A stretch of 38,598 nucleotides of DNA. Origin: an uncultured Eubacteriales bacterium (lineage in GTDB: Bacteria > Bacillota > Clostridia > Christensenellales > Aristaeellaceae). The DNA lies in NCBI GenBank assembly GCA_902799045.1, contig CADBZH010000043.1:1-38598 (forward strand). Reading direction: 5' to 3'. The stretch's first letter is position 1. Every line of letters begins with the position of its first letter. The notes below the pieces were generated by a model. It saw only the letters and a list, made by a program, of their open reading frames with translations. It did not search any database and had not been told where the DNA came from. Below are positions 8,239 to 16,772 of the stretch, one piece after another. The position numbers and the translations under genes were made by a program.

Positions 8239-10266
8239 ATGATAGAGAAGGTCTCCACCGCGCTGGATTTCCTGGCGCGGGAAAAGGAAGTCATCAAGTT
8301 CTGGAACGAGAACGACATCTTCCAAAAGAGCATGAAGAACCGCGAGGGCGGCGACGTGTGGACGTTCTTCGACGGCCCGCCCACGGCCAACGGCAAGCCC
8401 CACATCGGCCACATCGAAACCCGCGCCATCAAGGACCTGCTGCCCCGCTACCACACCATGAAGGGCCAGTATGTCACCCGCAAGGCCGGCTGGGACACCC
8501 ATGGCCTGCCGGTGGAGCTGGAGGTGGAGAAGCTGCTGGGCCTGGACGGCAAGGAGCAGATCGAGGCCTACGGCATCGAGCCCTTCATCAAGAAGTGCAA
8601 GGAATCCGTGTGGAAGTACAAGGGCGAGTGGGAGCGCATGTCCGAGCGCGTGGGCTTCTGGGCCGACATGGAGAACCCCTACATCACCTATGACGACAAC
8701 TACATCGAATCCGTGTGGTGGAGCCTCAAGCAGGTGGCCGACAAGGGCCTCCTCTACAAGGGCCACAAGGTGGTGCCCTACTGCCCCCGCTGCGGCACGG
8801 CGCTGTCCAGCCACGAGGTTTCCCAGGGCTACAAGGAGGTCAAGGAGCGCTCCGCCGTGGTGCGGTTCAAGCTGCTGGACCAGGACAACACCTACGTCTA
8901 CGCCTGGACCACCACGCCCTGGACGCTGCCCAGCAACGTGGCGCTGTGCGTGAACCCCACGGAGACCTACGCCCGCTTCGACTACGACGGCAGGACCGTC
9001 ATCATGGGCGACGCGCTGATCGAGAAGGTGCTGGGCGAGGGCGCGCAGATCGCCAACAAGATCACCTTCCCCGGCATCGAGCTGAAGGGCCTGCGCTACG
9101 AGCCGCTGTTTGACTTCCAGAAGGCCGCCATCAAGGGCGCGGAGAACGAGCAGAACGCCTGGACCATCGTGGCCGACGACTACGTGACCATGACGGACGG
9201 CACCGGCGTGGTGCACCAGGCGCCCGCCTTCGGCGAGGACGACGCCCGCGTGGGCCGGGAGAACCACATCCCCTTCCTGCAGCTGGTGGACGCCAAGGGC
9301 GAGATGACGAAGGAGACCTACTGGCCCGGCGTGTTCGTGAAGAAGGCCGACCCGATGATCCTCGAATGGCTGGAAAAGGAGGGCAAGCTGGTGGAGGCGC
9401 CGTACTTCACCCACGACTATCCCTTCTGCTGGCGCTGCGACACCCCGCTGATCTACTATGCCCGCAGCACCTGGTTCATCCGCATGACGGCCGTGCGCGA
9501 CCGGCTGGTGGCCAACAACCGCACCGTGAACTGGTATCCGGACAACATCCAGGAGGGCCGCTTCGGCAACTTCCTGGAGAACGTGATCGACTGGGGCCTC
9601 TCCCGCGAGCGCTACTGGGGCACGCCGCTGCCGGTGTGGGTGTGCAAGGGCTGCGGCAAAATCCACGTGATCGGCAGCCGCGCCGAGCTGAACGAGCTGG
9701 GCAGCGTCGACGGCGGCCCCGTGCCGGGCGACCTGGAGCTGCACCGGCCCTACATCGACGCCGTGACGCTCGTCTGCCCGGACTGCCAGGGCGAGATGCG
9801 CCGCACGCCGGAGGTCATCGACTGCTGGTACGATTCCGGCAGCATGCCGTTTGCCCAGTGGCACTATCCCTTTGAAAACAAGGAGATCTTCGAGGCCAAC
9901 TTCCCGGCCAACTTCATCTCCGAGGCCATCGACCAGACGCGCGGCTGGTTCTACACCCTGATGGCGATCTCGACGCTGCTGTTCGACCGCAGCCCGTTTG
10001 AGAACTGCGTGGTCATGGGCCACGTGCAGGACGCCGAGGGCAAGAAGATGAGCAAGCACCTGGGCAACGTCGTCGACCCCTGGGACGTGCTGGACAAGCA
10101 GGGCGCCGACGCCGTGCGCTGGTACTTCTACGCCAACGGCGCGCCCTGGCTGCCCACCCGCTTCTCCGGCGAGCCACCCTGTGGAACACCTACGCCTTCT
10201 TCTGCATGTACGCCGCCATCGACGGCTATGACCCCGCCGCGCACAAGGCCGACGAGGCCGACCTGA
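8239..10266 (+). CDS. ileS: Isoleucyl-tRNA synthetase, N-terminal fragment (frame broken at 10174)
   Basis: The reading from ATG 8239 (SD GGGAGG) gives the catalytic and editing parts of IleRS. HIGH (HIGHIETR, 55-58), [29 protein letters not shown], the CP1 editing region ([24 protein letters not shown]), [13 protein letters not shown] and KMSKS as KMSKHLGN (near 603) are present. These signatures mark the eukaryote-like type-2 IleRS, a class generally insensitive to mupirocin. After [10 protein letters not shown] at about 10173 the frame changes and the translated tail to 10266 is nonsense. The expected linker (normally like AVSExQRKFxG) is missing, consistent with a deletion of about 31 bp. 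It is either a true lesion or an assembly error. Controlled by the T-box at 7911-8154. Confidence 0.88.
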   Translation: MIEKVSTALDFLAREKEVIKFWNENDIFQKSMKNREGGDVWTFFDGPPTANGKPHIGHIETRAIKDLLPRYHTMKGQYVTRKAGWDTHGLPVELEVEKLLGLDGKEQIEAYGIEPFIKKCKESVWKYKGEWERMSERVGFWADMENPYITYDDNYIESVWWSLKQVADKGLLYKGHKVVPYCPRCGTALSSHEVSQGYKEVKERSAVVRFKLLDQDNTYVYAWTTTPWTLPSNVALCVNPTETYARFDYDGRTVIMGDALIEKVLGEGAQIANKITFPGIELKGLRYEPLFDFQKAAIKGAENEQNAWTIVADDYVTMTDGTGVVHQAPAFGEDDARVGRENHIPFLQLVDAKGEMTKETYWPGVFVKKADPMILEWLEKEGKLVEAPYFTHDYPFCWRCDTPLIYYARSTWFIRMTAVRDRLVANNRTVNWYPDNIQEGRFGNFLENVIDWGLSRERYWGTPLPVWVCKGCGKIHVIGSRAELNELGSVDGGPVPGDLELHRPYIDAVTLVCPDCQGEMRRTPEVIDCWYDSGSMPFAQWHYPFENKEIFEANFPANFISEAIDQTRGWFYTLMAISTLLFDRSPFENCVVMGHVQDAEGKKMSKHLGNVVDPWDVLDKQGADAVRWYFYANGAPWLPTRFSGEPPCGTPTPSSACTPPSTAMTPPRTRPTRPT

Positions 10267-11366
10267 CCCTGATGGACCGCTGGGTGCTTTCGCGCCTGAA
10301 CAGCCTGGTGAAGGCCGTGGACGAGGGCCTTTCCGAGTACAAAATCACCGAGTCCGCCCGCGCCATCCAGGCCTTCGTGGACGAGCTTTCCAACTGGTAC
10401 GTGCGCCTCTCCAAGTCCCGCTTCTGGGGCAAGGAGTGGACCGGTGACAAGAAGGCCGCCTACCAGACGCTCTACACCGTGCTCACGACGCTCGCCAAGG
10501 TGGCCGCGCCGTTCATCCCGTTCATGACGGAGAGCATGTACCGCAACCTGGTGGCCGGCGTCGTCGAGGGCGCGCCGGAGAGCGTGCACCTGTGCGACTT
10601 CCCCGCCTGCGACGAGAGCCGCATCGACAAGACCCTCGAGGCGGAGATGGACGAGGTCGCCCAGGCCGTGCAGCTGGGCCGCGCCGCCCGCAGCACCGCG
10701 AACATCAAGGTGCGCCAGGCGCTGAGCACGCTGTACGTGAAGGGCGCGGCCCTGTCCGACGCCTGCGCCGCGCTGATCCGCGACGAGCTGAACGTGGAGG
10801 ACGTTCAGTTCATCGAGGACGCCCGCGCCTTCACCTCCTACCAGATCAAGCCCCAGATGCGCACCCTGGGCCCGAAGTACGGAAAGCTGCTGGGCAGGAT
10901 CGGCGCGTACCTGAAGGACGTGGACGGCAATGCCTTCGTCGACGCCCTGGAGGCGGACGGCGTCGTGAGGTTTGACATCGACGGCGCGCCCGTCGAGCTC
11001 ACCAGGGACGACTGCCTGATCGCTCCCGCCCAGAAGCCCGGCTTCGTGGCCGAGAGCGATGGCGGCATGACCGTGGTCATCGACACCAACCTCACCCCCG
11101 CCCTGATCGAAAAGGGCTTCGTGCGCGAGGTCATCTCCAAGCTGCAAACCATGCGCAAGGAGGCCGGCTTCGACGTGGTGGACCGCGTCACCGTCACCTA
11201 CAAAACCACCGACACGCTGAAGAAGGCCGTCGCCGGCAACCTGGACGCCATCGCCTCCGCGGTGCTGGCCACCGAAATCAGCGAGGCCGACGCCCCCGCG
11301 GACGCCTACGCCAAGGAGTGGAACATCAACGGCGAAAAGGCCCTGCTGAGCGTGCGGAAGAATTGA
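10206..11366 (+). CDS. ileS: Isoleucyl-tRNA synthetase, C-terminal fragment
   Basis: Homology to IleRS resumes at about 10176 ([13 protein letters not shown]) in a different frame; the first ATG in that frame is at 10206. The fragment holds the helical anticodon-binding domain ([41 protein letters not shown]) and the C-terminal domain ([24 protein letters not shown]). Together with the upstream part it accounts for about 1040 of an expected 1050 residues. No SD or promoter suits separate expression of this piece, so it should be read with the upstream fragment as one interrupted gene. Confidence 0.85.
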   Translation: MYAAIDGYDPAAHKADEADLTLMDRWVLSRLNSLVKAVDEGLSEYKITESARAIQAFVDELSNWYVRLSKSRFWGKEWTGDKKAAYQTLYTVLTTLAKVAAPFIPFMTESMYRNLVAGVVEGAPESVHLCDFPACDESRIDKTLEAEMDEVAQAVQLGRAARSTANIKVRQALSTLYVKGAALSDACAALIRDELNVEDVQFIEDARAFTSYQIKPQMRTLGPKYGKLLGRIGAYLKDVDGNAFVDALEADGVVRFDIDGAPVELTRDDCLIAPAQKPGFVAESDGGMTVVIDTNLTPALIEKGFVREVISKLQTMRKEAGFDVVDRVTVTYKTTDTLKKAVAGNLDAIASAVLATEISEADAPADAYAKEWNINGEKALLSVRKN

Positions 11367-11401
11367 ACCCCTGTGAATTGAAGAAGAAGCTGCCTCAAGA
11401 A

Positions 11402-11665
11402 CCGGATTGCCACGTCGGGACATTGCCTGTCCCTCCTCGCAATGACATTGTTTGATTATGCTTCGCTGTACGTCATTGCGAGGAGCCCCCTGGGGCGACG
11501 TGGCAATCCGATCCCTTTTACATCGTTCGATGCCGATTTGTACTGCGTCATTGCGAGGAGCCCCCTGGGGCAACGTGGCAATCCGGTCTCTTTTACATCG
11601 TTCGATGCCGATTCGCACTGCGTCATTGCGAGGAGCCCCCTGGGGCGACGTGGCAATCTGGTCTC
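11402..11665. repeat. REP/BIME-like cluster with a 75-bp tandem repeat
   Basis: An inverted unit GGATTGCCACGTCGGGACA...CTCGCAATGAC (11402-11445) is followed by three direct units CGTCATTGCGAGGAGCCCCC...GACGTGGCAATC starting at 11471, 11546 and 11621. The period is 75 bp, with a conserved spacer (TTTTACATCGTTCGATGCCG). Small open frames here (LLAMT-type translations) are repeat artefacts, not genes. Confidence 0.88.
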
Positions 11666-11704
11666 CTCCTTGATGGGAAGCAGCGACGATGCGATTCATC
11701 CTCA

Positions 11705-11729
11705 GGCGGGCGGCGTAACGCCGCCCGCC
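11705..11729. terminator. Strong GC hairpin, possible ileS terminator
   Basis: GGCGGGCGGCG (11705-11715), a TAA loop and CGCCGCCCGCC (11719-11729) form an 11-bp perfect stem. No T run follows, so it could be a repeat hairpin rather than an intrinsic terminator. Confidence 0.45.
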
Positions 11730-12020
11730 CTTGCTTCCCCATCGCAATGGGGAGGTGCCTGCGCAGCAGGCGGTGGGGCGCTCCAAAAGCAAGCCGCCGC
11801 GTCGGATGCTCCGCGCGGCAGCGGCATTTCCTTTTCCCTTTTCGGACGCCATATATGGCGTCCCTACGGGAGTTGCCCCACCGGCCTTCGGCCACCTCCC
11901 CGCTGCGGTGGGGAGGCAATAAAAAACAGCCGCCGCGTCGGATGGTCCGCGCGGCAGCCGCTATTCCTACTCCCTACTGCCTACTCCCTACTCCCTGGCA
12001 TTTCCTATTGCCTACTCCCT
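11730..12020. repeat. Mosaic of small hairpin modules and a heptad array
   Basis: The block contains CCCCATCGCAATGGGG-type palindromes, GGACGCCATATATGGCGTCC (perfect 20-bp palindrome near 11844), and two copies of a module of about 37 bp beginning CGCCGCGTCGGATG and ending GCGGCAGC (11788-11826 and 11931-11967). A heptad array (11961-12020, tracts at 11972, 11986 and 11993 with TGCC variants) overlaps the stop of the GH3 gene. I see no gene between 11367 and 12011. Confidence 0.75.
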
Positions 12021-14087
12021 CACCACGACGCTCTCATGTCCCGTCAGCTCCGCGGTGCGCGCATCCGGCTGGCCGAGGCCGACGAAGAACACGGGCGTGC
12101 CCTCGTCGACGAAGCGGCCCTCGCCGTCCACGACCTTCAGCCGCTCGGCGGGGATCTCCAGCGCCACGGTGACGCGCTGCCCGGCGGGCACATGCACGCG
12201 CCTGAACGCCGCCAGCCGCGGGTTGCGCGGGGCGTTTTTCGAGCCCTCGTTCTGCACGTACACCTGCACGACCTCGTCGGTGTCCGCCTTCCCGGCGTTT
12301 TCGATGACGGCCTCAACGCCGCGCGCCATGCGCCGCGCCTCCGTCACGCGGCAGTCGCCGTAGGTGAGGCCGTAGCCGAAGGGCCAAATCGGCGCCTCCT
12401 CGAGGTAGCGATAGGTGCGGCCCGCCATGGCGTAGTCGGTGAACTCCGGCATCCTGGCCAGCTGCTCGTTGTGGTAGAAGGTCACGGGCAGCTTGCCGGA
12501 GGGAGAGGTCTTCCCCAGCAGGATATCCGCCACGGCCCGGCCGCCGCGGGCTCCGGGATACCAGGTGAGCAGCACGGCGTTCGCGTCCCCGGCGCCCCTC
12601 TGCAAATCGATGGCGCTGCCGGCCATCAGCACGATGGCGGTGGGCTTGCCCACGGAAAGCACCGCGTCCATCAGCTTGCGCTGGCTCTCCGGCAGCAGCA
12701 GGTCCGCCTTGTCGCCGGAGGCGGCGGCGTTGCCGGTGTCGCCCTCCTCGCCCTCCAGCGTCTCGTCCAGGCCCAGCACCAGCACCACCGCGTCGGAGCA
12801 CTCCGCCACGGCCAGCGCCTCGGAAAGCCGGTCGTCCGGCTGGGCCAGGTTCTCGTCCCGGTTCTTGAACAGGTGGCAGCCCTGGCTGTACAGCACCCGC
12901 GCCCTGCCCTCCAGCGCGTCCTGGAGGCCCTCCAGCACGGTGACGTAGCGGGAGGACGTGCCGTGATAGTTGCCGATCAGCGCGGCGCGGCTGTTGGCGT
13001 TCGGGCCGATGACGCCCAGCGTGCCGATCTTCTCCATGTCCAGCGGCAGCAGCCCGTCGTTTTTCAGCAGCACGCAGGCCTCGCGGCTGGCCCGGTCGGC
13101 GACGGCCAGGTGCTCGGCGCACTCCACCTTCTCATAGGGAATGGCGTCGAATTCGCTGCCGTCCAGCAGGCCCAGCAGGTAGCGGCAGGTGAACAGCCGC
13201 ACGCAGCTCTTCCGGATCTGCGCCTCGGTGACCAGGCCCTGCTCCAGCGCCTTCATCATGTAAATGTAGGTGTTGCCGCAGTTCACGTCGCAGCCCTCCT
13301 TCAGGGCCAGCGCGGCGGATTCCTCCGGCGTGTCGGTGACCATGTGGCCGGTGTGGAAATCGCGGATGGCCCAGCAGTCGGACACGAAGTGGCCCTCGAA
13401 GCCCCACTCGTCGCGCAGGATCCTCTGCAGCTCGTGGCTGCCGCAGCAAGGCTCGCCGTTGGTGCGGTTGTAGGCGCCCATCACGGCCTCCACCCCGGCG
13501 TCCACCAGCGCGTGGAAGGCGGGCAGATAGGTCTCGGCCATGTCCTTCTTGCTGGCCACGGCGTCGAAGTGGTGGCGCAGGGCCTCCGGGCCGGAATGCA
13601 CCGCATAGTGCTTGGCGCAGGCGGCGGATTTCATCGTCTCGCCCTCGCCCTGCAGCCCCTTCACATAGGCCACGCCCAGCGCGCCGGTCAGCAGCGGGTC
13701 CTCGCCATAGGTCTCGTGGCCACGGCCCCAGCGGGGATCGCGGAAGATGTTCACGTTCGGGGACCAGAAGGTCAGGCCCTTGTAGATGTCCCGGTCGCCG
13801 TGCTTCGACGCGGCGTTGTATTTCGCGCGGCCCTCGGTGGCGGCCACGTCGCCCAGGCGCTCGACCAGCTCCGGGTCAAAGCCCGCCGCGATGCCGATGG
13901 CCTGGGGAAAGGAAGTGGCCGTGCCGGCGCGCGCCACGCCGTGCAGCGCCTCGTTCCACCAGTTGTAGGCCGGAACGCCCAGCCGGTCGATGGCGGGCGC
14001 GTCGTAGCGCAGCTGCCCGGCGGCCTCCTCAACGGTCATGCGGGCCACCAGCGCCTCCGCCTTTGCTCTTGCCTGATTGCGATTCAT
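12012..14087 (-). CDS. Glycoside hydrolase family 3 (beta-glucosidase/xylosidase type)
   Basis: A 691-residue GH3 enzyme without signal peptide, so probably cytosolic and acting on imported oligosaccharides. The N-terminal TIM barrel begins with NWWNEALHGVARAG and FPQAIGIAAGFD, includes RDPRWGRGHETYGEDP and KHYAVHSGPE, and carries the nucleophile Asp in GHFVSDCWAIRDF (near 237). The second domain has VLLKNDGLLPL and a candidate acid/base Glu in LGLDETLEGEEGD; a C-terminal Fn3-like domain closes it (FGYGLTYGD...VQVYVQNEGS). The WWNEALHG pattern leans to beta-xylosidase/arabinosidase subfamilies, but substrate is uncertain. Start at MNRNQARAK (SD GGAGGA). Its stop lies in a heptad array, and a MITE-like element stands 27 bp upstream. 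Confidence 0.92.
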   Translation of the reverse strand: MNRNQARAKAEALVARMTVEEAAGQLRYDAPAIDRLGVPAYNWWNEALHGVARAGTATSFPQAIGIAAGFDPELVERLGDVAATEGRAKYNAASKHGDRDIYKGLTFWSPNVNIFRDPRWGRGHETYGEDPLLTGALGVAYVKGLQGEGETMKSAACAKHYAVHSGPEALRHHFDAVASKKDMAETYLPAFHALVDAGVEAVMGAYNRTNGEPCCGSHELQRILRDEWGFEGHFVSDCWAIRDFHTGHMVTDTPEESAALALKEGCDVNCGNTYIYMMKALEQGLVTEAQIRKSCVRLFTCRYLLGLLDGSEFDAIPYEKVECAEHLAVADRASREACVLLKNDGLLPLDMEKIGTLGVIGPNANSRAALIGNYHGTSSRYVTVLEGLQDALEGRARVLYSQGCHLFKNRDENLAQPDDRLSEALAVAECSDAVVLVLGLDETLEGEEGDTGNAAASGDKADLLLPESQRKLMDAVLSVGKPTAIVLMAGSAIDLQRGAGDANAVLLTWYPGARGGRAVADILLGKTSPSGKLPVTFYHNEQLARMPEFTDYAMAGRTYRYLEEAPIWPFGYGLTYGDCRVTEARRMARGVEAVIENAGKADTDEVVQVYVQNEGSKNAPRNPRLAAFRRVHVPAGQRVTVALEIPAERLKVVDGEGRFVDEGTPVFFVGLGQPDARTAELTGHESVVVRE

Positions 14088-14114
14088 CGCCGCGTCCTCC
14101 CTGTAATTCAATTC

Positions 14115-14276
14115 ATACTAAATTCCTTCTAAAACATGTACAAATGCGGAGTGGATTTTTCGTTCTGGCAAAGCTGAGCGGAGAGAGGCGATGCAGCGCA
14201 TCGTTGACCGAAGCGAAGCACAGCCAGGGCGGAAAAGACGCACGCAGATGTGCATGGATTAGATGGAATTTAGTAT
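14115..14276. mobile_element. MITE-like element family 1, copy 1
   Basis: The 162-bp element has terminal inverted repeats ATACTAAATTCCTTCTAA and TTAGATGGAATTTAGTAT (17 of 18 match). Its core is ATGCGGAGTGGATTTTTCG...GCTGAGCGG...GGCGATGCAGCGCATCGTT. No coding capacity. It lies directly upstream of the GH3 gene. Confidence 0.85.
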
Positions 14277-14449
14277 CAGTATAATAACACAATAACCGAG
14301 CCCTTTTGCCCTTGTCAAGAGGCGAAAAGGCGGTTGTCCATCAAAACGCAAAATGTGGGAACAAGTGAGGAGTCAGGAGTGAGGAGTGAGGAGTCAGGAG
14401 CGAGGAGTTAAAAACCACTCACCTAAACGCCCGACTCCTCCCTCCACAC
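14277..14449. repeat. Inverted heptad arrays downstream of the COG2426 gene
   Basis: Six heptads (GAGGAGT/CAGGAGT) run from 14367 to 14408. A shorter inverted block (ACTCCTCCCTCCACACTC) at 14434-14451 could pair with them as a long imperfect hairpin. Between 14277 and 14366 I see only an AT-richer stretch with no gene. Confidence 0.7.
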
Positions 14450-15013
14450 TCAAATAATGGCCTTGCTGCCCACGGCCATCAGCACCATGATCAGGCAGGC
14501 CGTGACGTTGCCCAGCAGGATGGCCGCGATGGCCTTGCCCCGGGGCATCCTGAAGAGCGCGGCGATGGCGCTGCCGGTCCAGACGCCGGTGCCGGGCAGC
14601 GGCAGGGCCACGAACACATACAGGGCCAGCAGCTCCGCCGTCTCCGCGGAGAGCCTGCCCCGCAGGCCCCTGCCGTTCTTCTCGTTCATCGCGGCCCGCT
14701 TCTTCGCGGCGTGCTTCTCCAGCCACGCGGCAAACCGGCGCACCGGCTTGATCGGCAGCGTGTAGAACCAGTCCAGCACCGGCCGCAGCAGCCAGAGTAT
14801 GAACGGCACCGGCAGGCTGGAGCAGACCAGCGCCAGCAGGTAGGAAAACACCGGCGGCATGCCCATGCGCACCGCCACCGCCACGGCGTAGCGCCCTTCG
14901 AAGGTGGGCACCATGCTCAAAAGCCCCGCCGTGAGGATCTCCCTCGAATGCGCCTGCCAGACGAAGCTGCCGGCCGCCGCCAGAAGGTTGGAATCGATCA
15001 TGTTGTTCAGCAT
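14450..15013 (-). CDS. COG2426 family membrane protein (annotated elsewhere as small multidrug export protein)
   Basis: A 187-residue integral membrane protein. Hydrophobic segments are near residues 25-45, 53-77, 127-150 and 160-182, with a basic cytosolic loop (AAKKRAAMNEKNGRGLRGR) in the middle. The motifs VPTFEGRYAV and LPLPGTGVWTGS, one in each half, are the family signature and suggest an inverted repeat of two similar halves. The transported substrate is not known and the 'drug export' label is weak. Start at MLNNMIDS (SD GGAGG, 7 bases). Its downstream end adjoins the inverted heptad arrays. Confidence 0.85.
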   Translation of the reverse strand: MLNNMIDSNLLAAAGSFVWQAHSREILTAGLLSMVPTFEGRYAVAVAVRMGMPPVFSYLLALVCSSLPVPFILWLLRPVLDWFYTLPIKPVRRFAAWLEKHAAKKRAAMNEKNGRGLRGRLSAETAELLALYVFVALPLPGTGVWTGSAIAALFRMPRGKAIAAILLGNVTACLIMVLMAVGSKAII

Positions 15014-15160
15014 TTTCCGCCTCCAGGGTCGTATTGACTCCATTATACACGATCCGCCTTGCAGCGTCAGATGCCGTTTTGGGAAGTTCGGGTTAAATGG
15101 GAGGGCGCCGGGGGAAGTGGTTGGCGATTCGTGGATAACCGCCGCCCTTTCGCAGGGACC

Positions 15161-15353
15161 CGGATTGCCACGTCGGGACATAAATGTCCCTCCTCGCAAT
15201 GACGTGGTTCGATAATGCTTCGCTGTACGTCATTGCGAGGAGCCCCTTGGGGCGACGTGGCAATCCGGCTCCCTGTACTTCCAGGACGGCGTTATTAAAA
15301 CGCGGCCACCCTACTCCCTACTCCCTACTCCCTACTCCCTACTCCCTACTCCC
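15161..15353. repeat. Head-to-head REP pair followed by a seven-tract heptad array
   Basis: An inverted unit (15161-15202) and a direct unit (15228-15270) of the CATTGCGAGGAG repeat are separated by ATAATGCTTCGCTGTA, the same spacer as at 11446-11470. A heptad array with CCC tracts at 15309, 15316, 15323, 15330, 15337, 15344 and 15351 follows. The rest of 15014-15456 holds no recognisable gene. Confidence 0.85.
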
Positions 15354-15456
15354 TCCCCCGCAGAATTCATACTCCCTTCAAGCAACCCAGCATGAAAAGT
15401 CACATTCATCTGCTACAATAATCTGGAATAAATATGGGGTAAAAGGCGGTTTGGGC

Positions 15457-16731
15457 ATGGCACGGAAGTACGACTGCTATCTGTTTGATTTCGACGGCAC
15501 GGTGGCGGACACCGGCGAGGGCATTCGCAGGAGCGTGGCCTACAGCCTGGAGAAGCTGGGCTGCGCGGCGCTTCCCGATCAGGCGCTGAGCCGGTTCATC
15601 GGCCCGCCGCTGCACGACAGCTACGTGGAATACTGCGGCATGACGGACGAACAGGCCGAGGCCGCCGTCGCCGCCTATCGCGAGCGCTATGTGGAAATCG
15701 GGCTCTACGAATCCCGCCTGTACCCCGGCATGGCGGCGCTGCTGCGGGCGCTGCACCGCTCGGGCGCGTGGGTGGCCATCGCCTCCGCCAAGCCCACGTT
15801 CATGCTGGAACGGCTGGCGGAGCGCTTCGGCATCGCCGGATACCTGAATGCCATCTCCGGCACCGGGCTGGACCGCCACTCCGCCGACAAGCGCGACCTG
15901 ATCCTCGCGGCGCTGCCGGAGGGGGCGGACCTCTCCCGCGCCGCAATGGTGGGCGACCGCCGCTTTGACATCGAGGCCGCCCGGGCGCTGGGCATGGCCG
16001 CCGTGGGCGCGGATTACGGCTACAGCGTTCCCGGCGAGCTTCGCCAGGCCGGCGCGAACGCGGTGTTCGACGGCGTGGAGGAGATGTCCGAATGGCTGCT
16101 GGGCGAAAAGCCCCGGGGCCTGTTCATCAGCCTGGAGGGCAGCGACGGCTGCGGCAAGAGCACCCAGATCGCCCTCCTGAAGGAATACCTTGAAAAGCGG
16201 GGCTTCGAGGCGGTGCTGACCCGCGAGCCCGGCGGCTGCCCCATCTCCGAGCGCATCCGCGAGGTGATCCTCAGCCTGGACAGCAAGGGCATGTCCGCCG
16301 AGTGCGAGGCGCTGCTCTACGCCGCCAGCCGCATCGAGCACGTGCGCGAGGTGATCGAGCCGGCCCTGAATTGCGGCAAGATCGTGATCTGCGATCGATT
16401 TTTGGATTCCAGCATCGCCTACCAGGCCTACGGGCGTGAACTCGGCGAGGATTTCATACGTCAAATAAACGCGCCGACGATCCGAAGGGTCCTTCCGGAC
16501 AGGACGCTGCTTCTGACGGTGGACCGGTCGGAATCCCGCCGGCGGATGGCCGAGGGCCGCGCGCCGCTGGACCGGCTGGAGCTGGAGAAGGAGGATTTCT
16601 TCGCCCGCGTCGCCGCCGGATACGACCGGCTGGCCCGGGCCGAGGGCGATCGCGTCACCGTGATCGACGCTTCGCGGACGATCGGCGAGGTGTTTGAGGA
16701 CGTAAAGGCGGCGATCGCAGAGCTGCTGTAA
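15457..16731 (+). CDS. Fused HAD-family phosphatase and thymidylate kinase
   Basis: One 424-residue frame encodes two enzymes. Residues 1-215 are a class-I HAD phosphatase of phosphoglycolate-phosphatase/PpaX type: DFDGTVADT (Asp11, Asp13), AIASAKP (motif II), DKRDL (motif III Lys) and VGDRRFDIEAA (motif IV). Residues 218-424 are a complete dTMP kinase: P-loop LEGSDGCGKST, TREPGGCPISERIRE, ICDRFLDSSIAYQ and a LID (GRAPLDRLE). Tmk makes dTDP for DNA synthesis. The HAD partner may act on nucleotides, but its substrate is unknown. There is no stop or frameshift between the parts. Start at MARKYDCYLF (AAGGCGG upstream). The large envelope protein gene follows 41 bp later. Confidence 0.9.
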   Translation: MARKYDCYLFDFDGTVADTGEGIRRSVAYSLEKLGCAALPDQALSRFIGPPLHDSYVEYCGMTDEQAEAAVAAYRERYVEIGLYESRLYPGMAALLRALHRSGAWVAIASAKPTFMLERLAERFGIAGYLNAISGTGLDRHSADKRDLILAALPEGADLSRAAMVGDRRFDIEAARALGMAAVGADYGYSVPGELRQAGANAVFDGVEEMSEWLLGEKPRGLFISLEGSDGCGKSTQIALLKEYLEKRGFEAVLTREPGGCPISERIREVILSLDSKGMSAECEALLYAASRIEHVREVIEPALNCGKIVICDRFLDSSIAYQAYGRELGEDFIRQINAPTIRRVLPDRTLLLTVDRSESRRRMAEGRAPLDRLELEKEDFFARVAAGYDRLARAEGDRVTVIDASRTIGEVFEDVKAAIAELL

Positions 16732-16772
16732 ATATATTCCCGCAAGTCCCCTTCAAAGAAGGAGTGAAACAA

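Noticed and set aside
11456-11656. Small ORFs with LLAMT or RHCEERSD-like peptides
   Set aside because: These peptides are translations of the CATTGCGAGGAG repeat and are known annotation artefacts.
11402-11665. Possible CRISPR array from the 75-bp tandem
   Set aside because: Spacers are nearly identical to one another and no cas genes are present; it is a tandem REP repeat.
11442-14132. 896-codon frame opposite the GH3 gene
   Set aside because: Its first 200 codons translate REP and heptad repeats and the rest is antisense to GH3.
15414-15419. TACAAT as a -10 box for the HAD-Tmk gene
   Set aside because: No acceptable -35 or extended -10 accompanies it, so it is not reported as a promoter.
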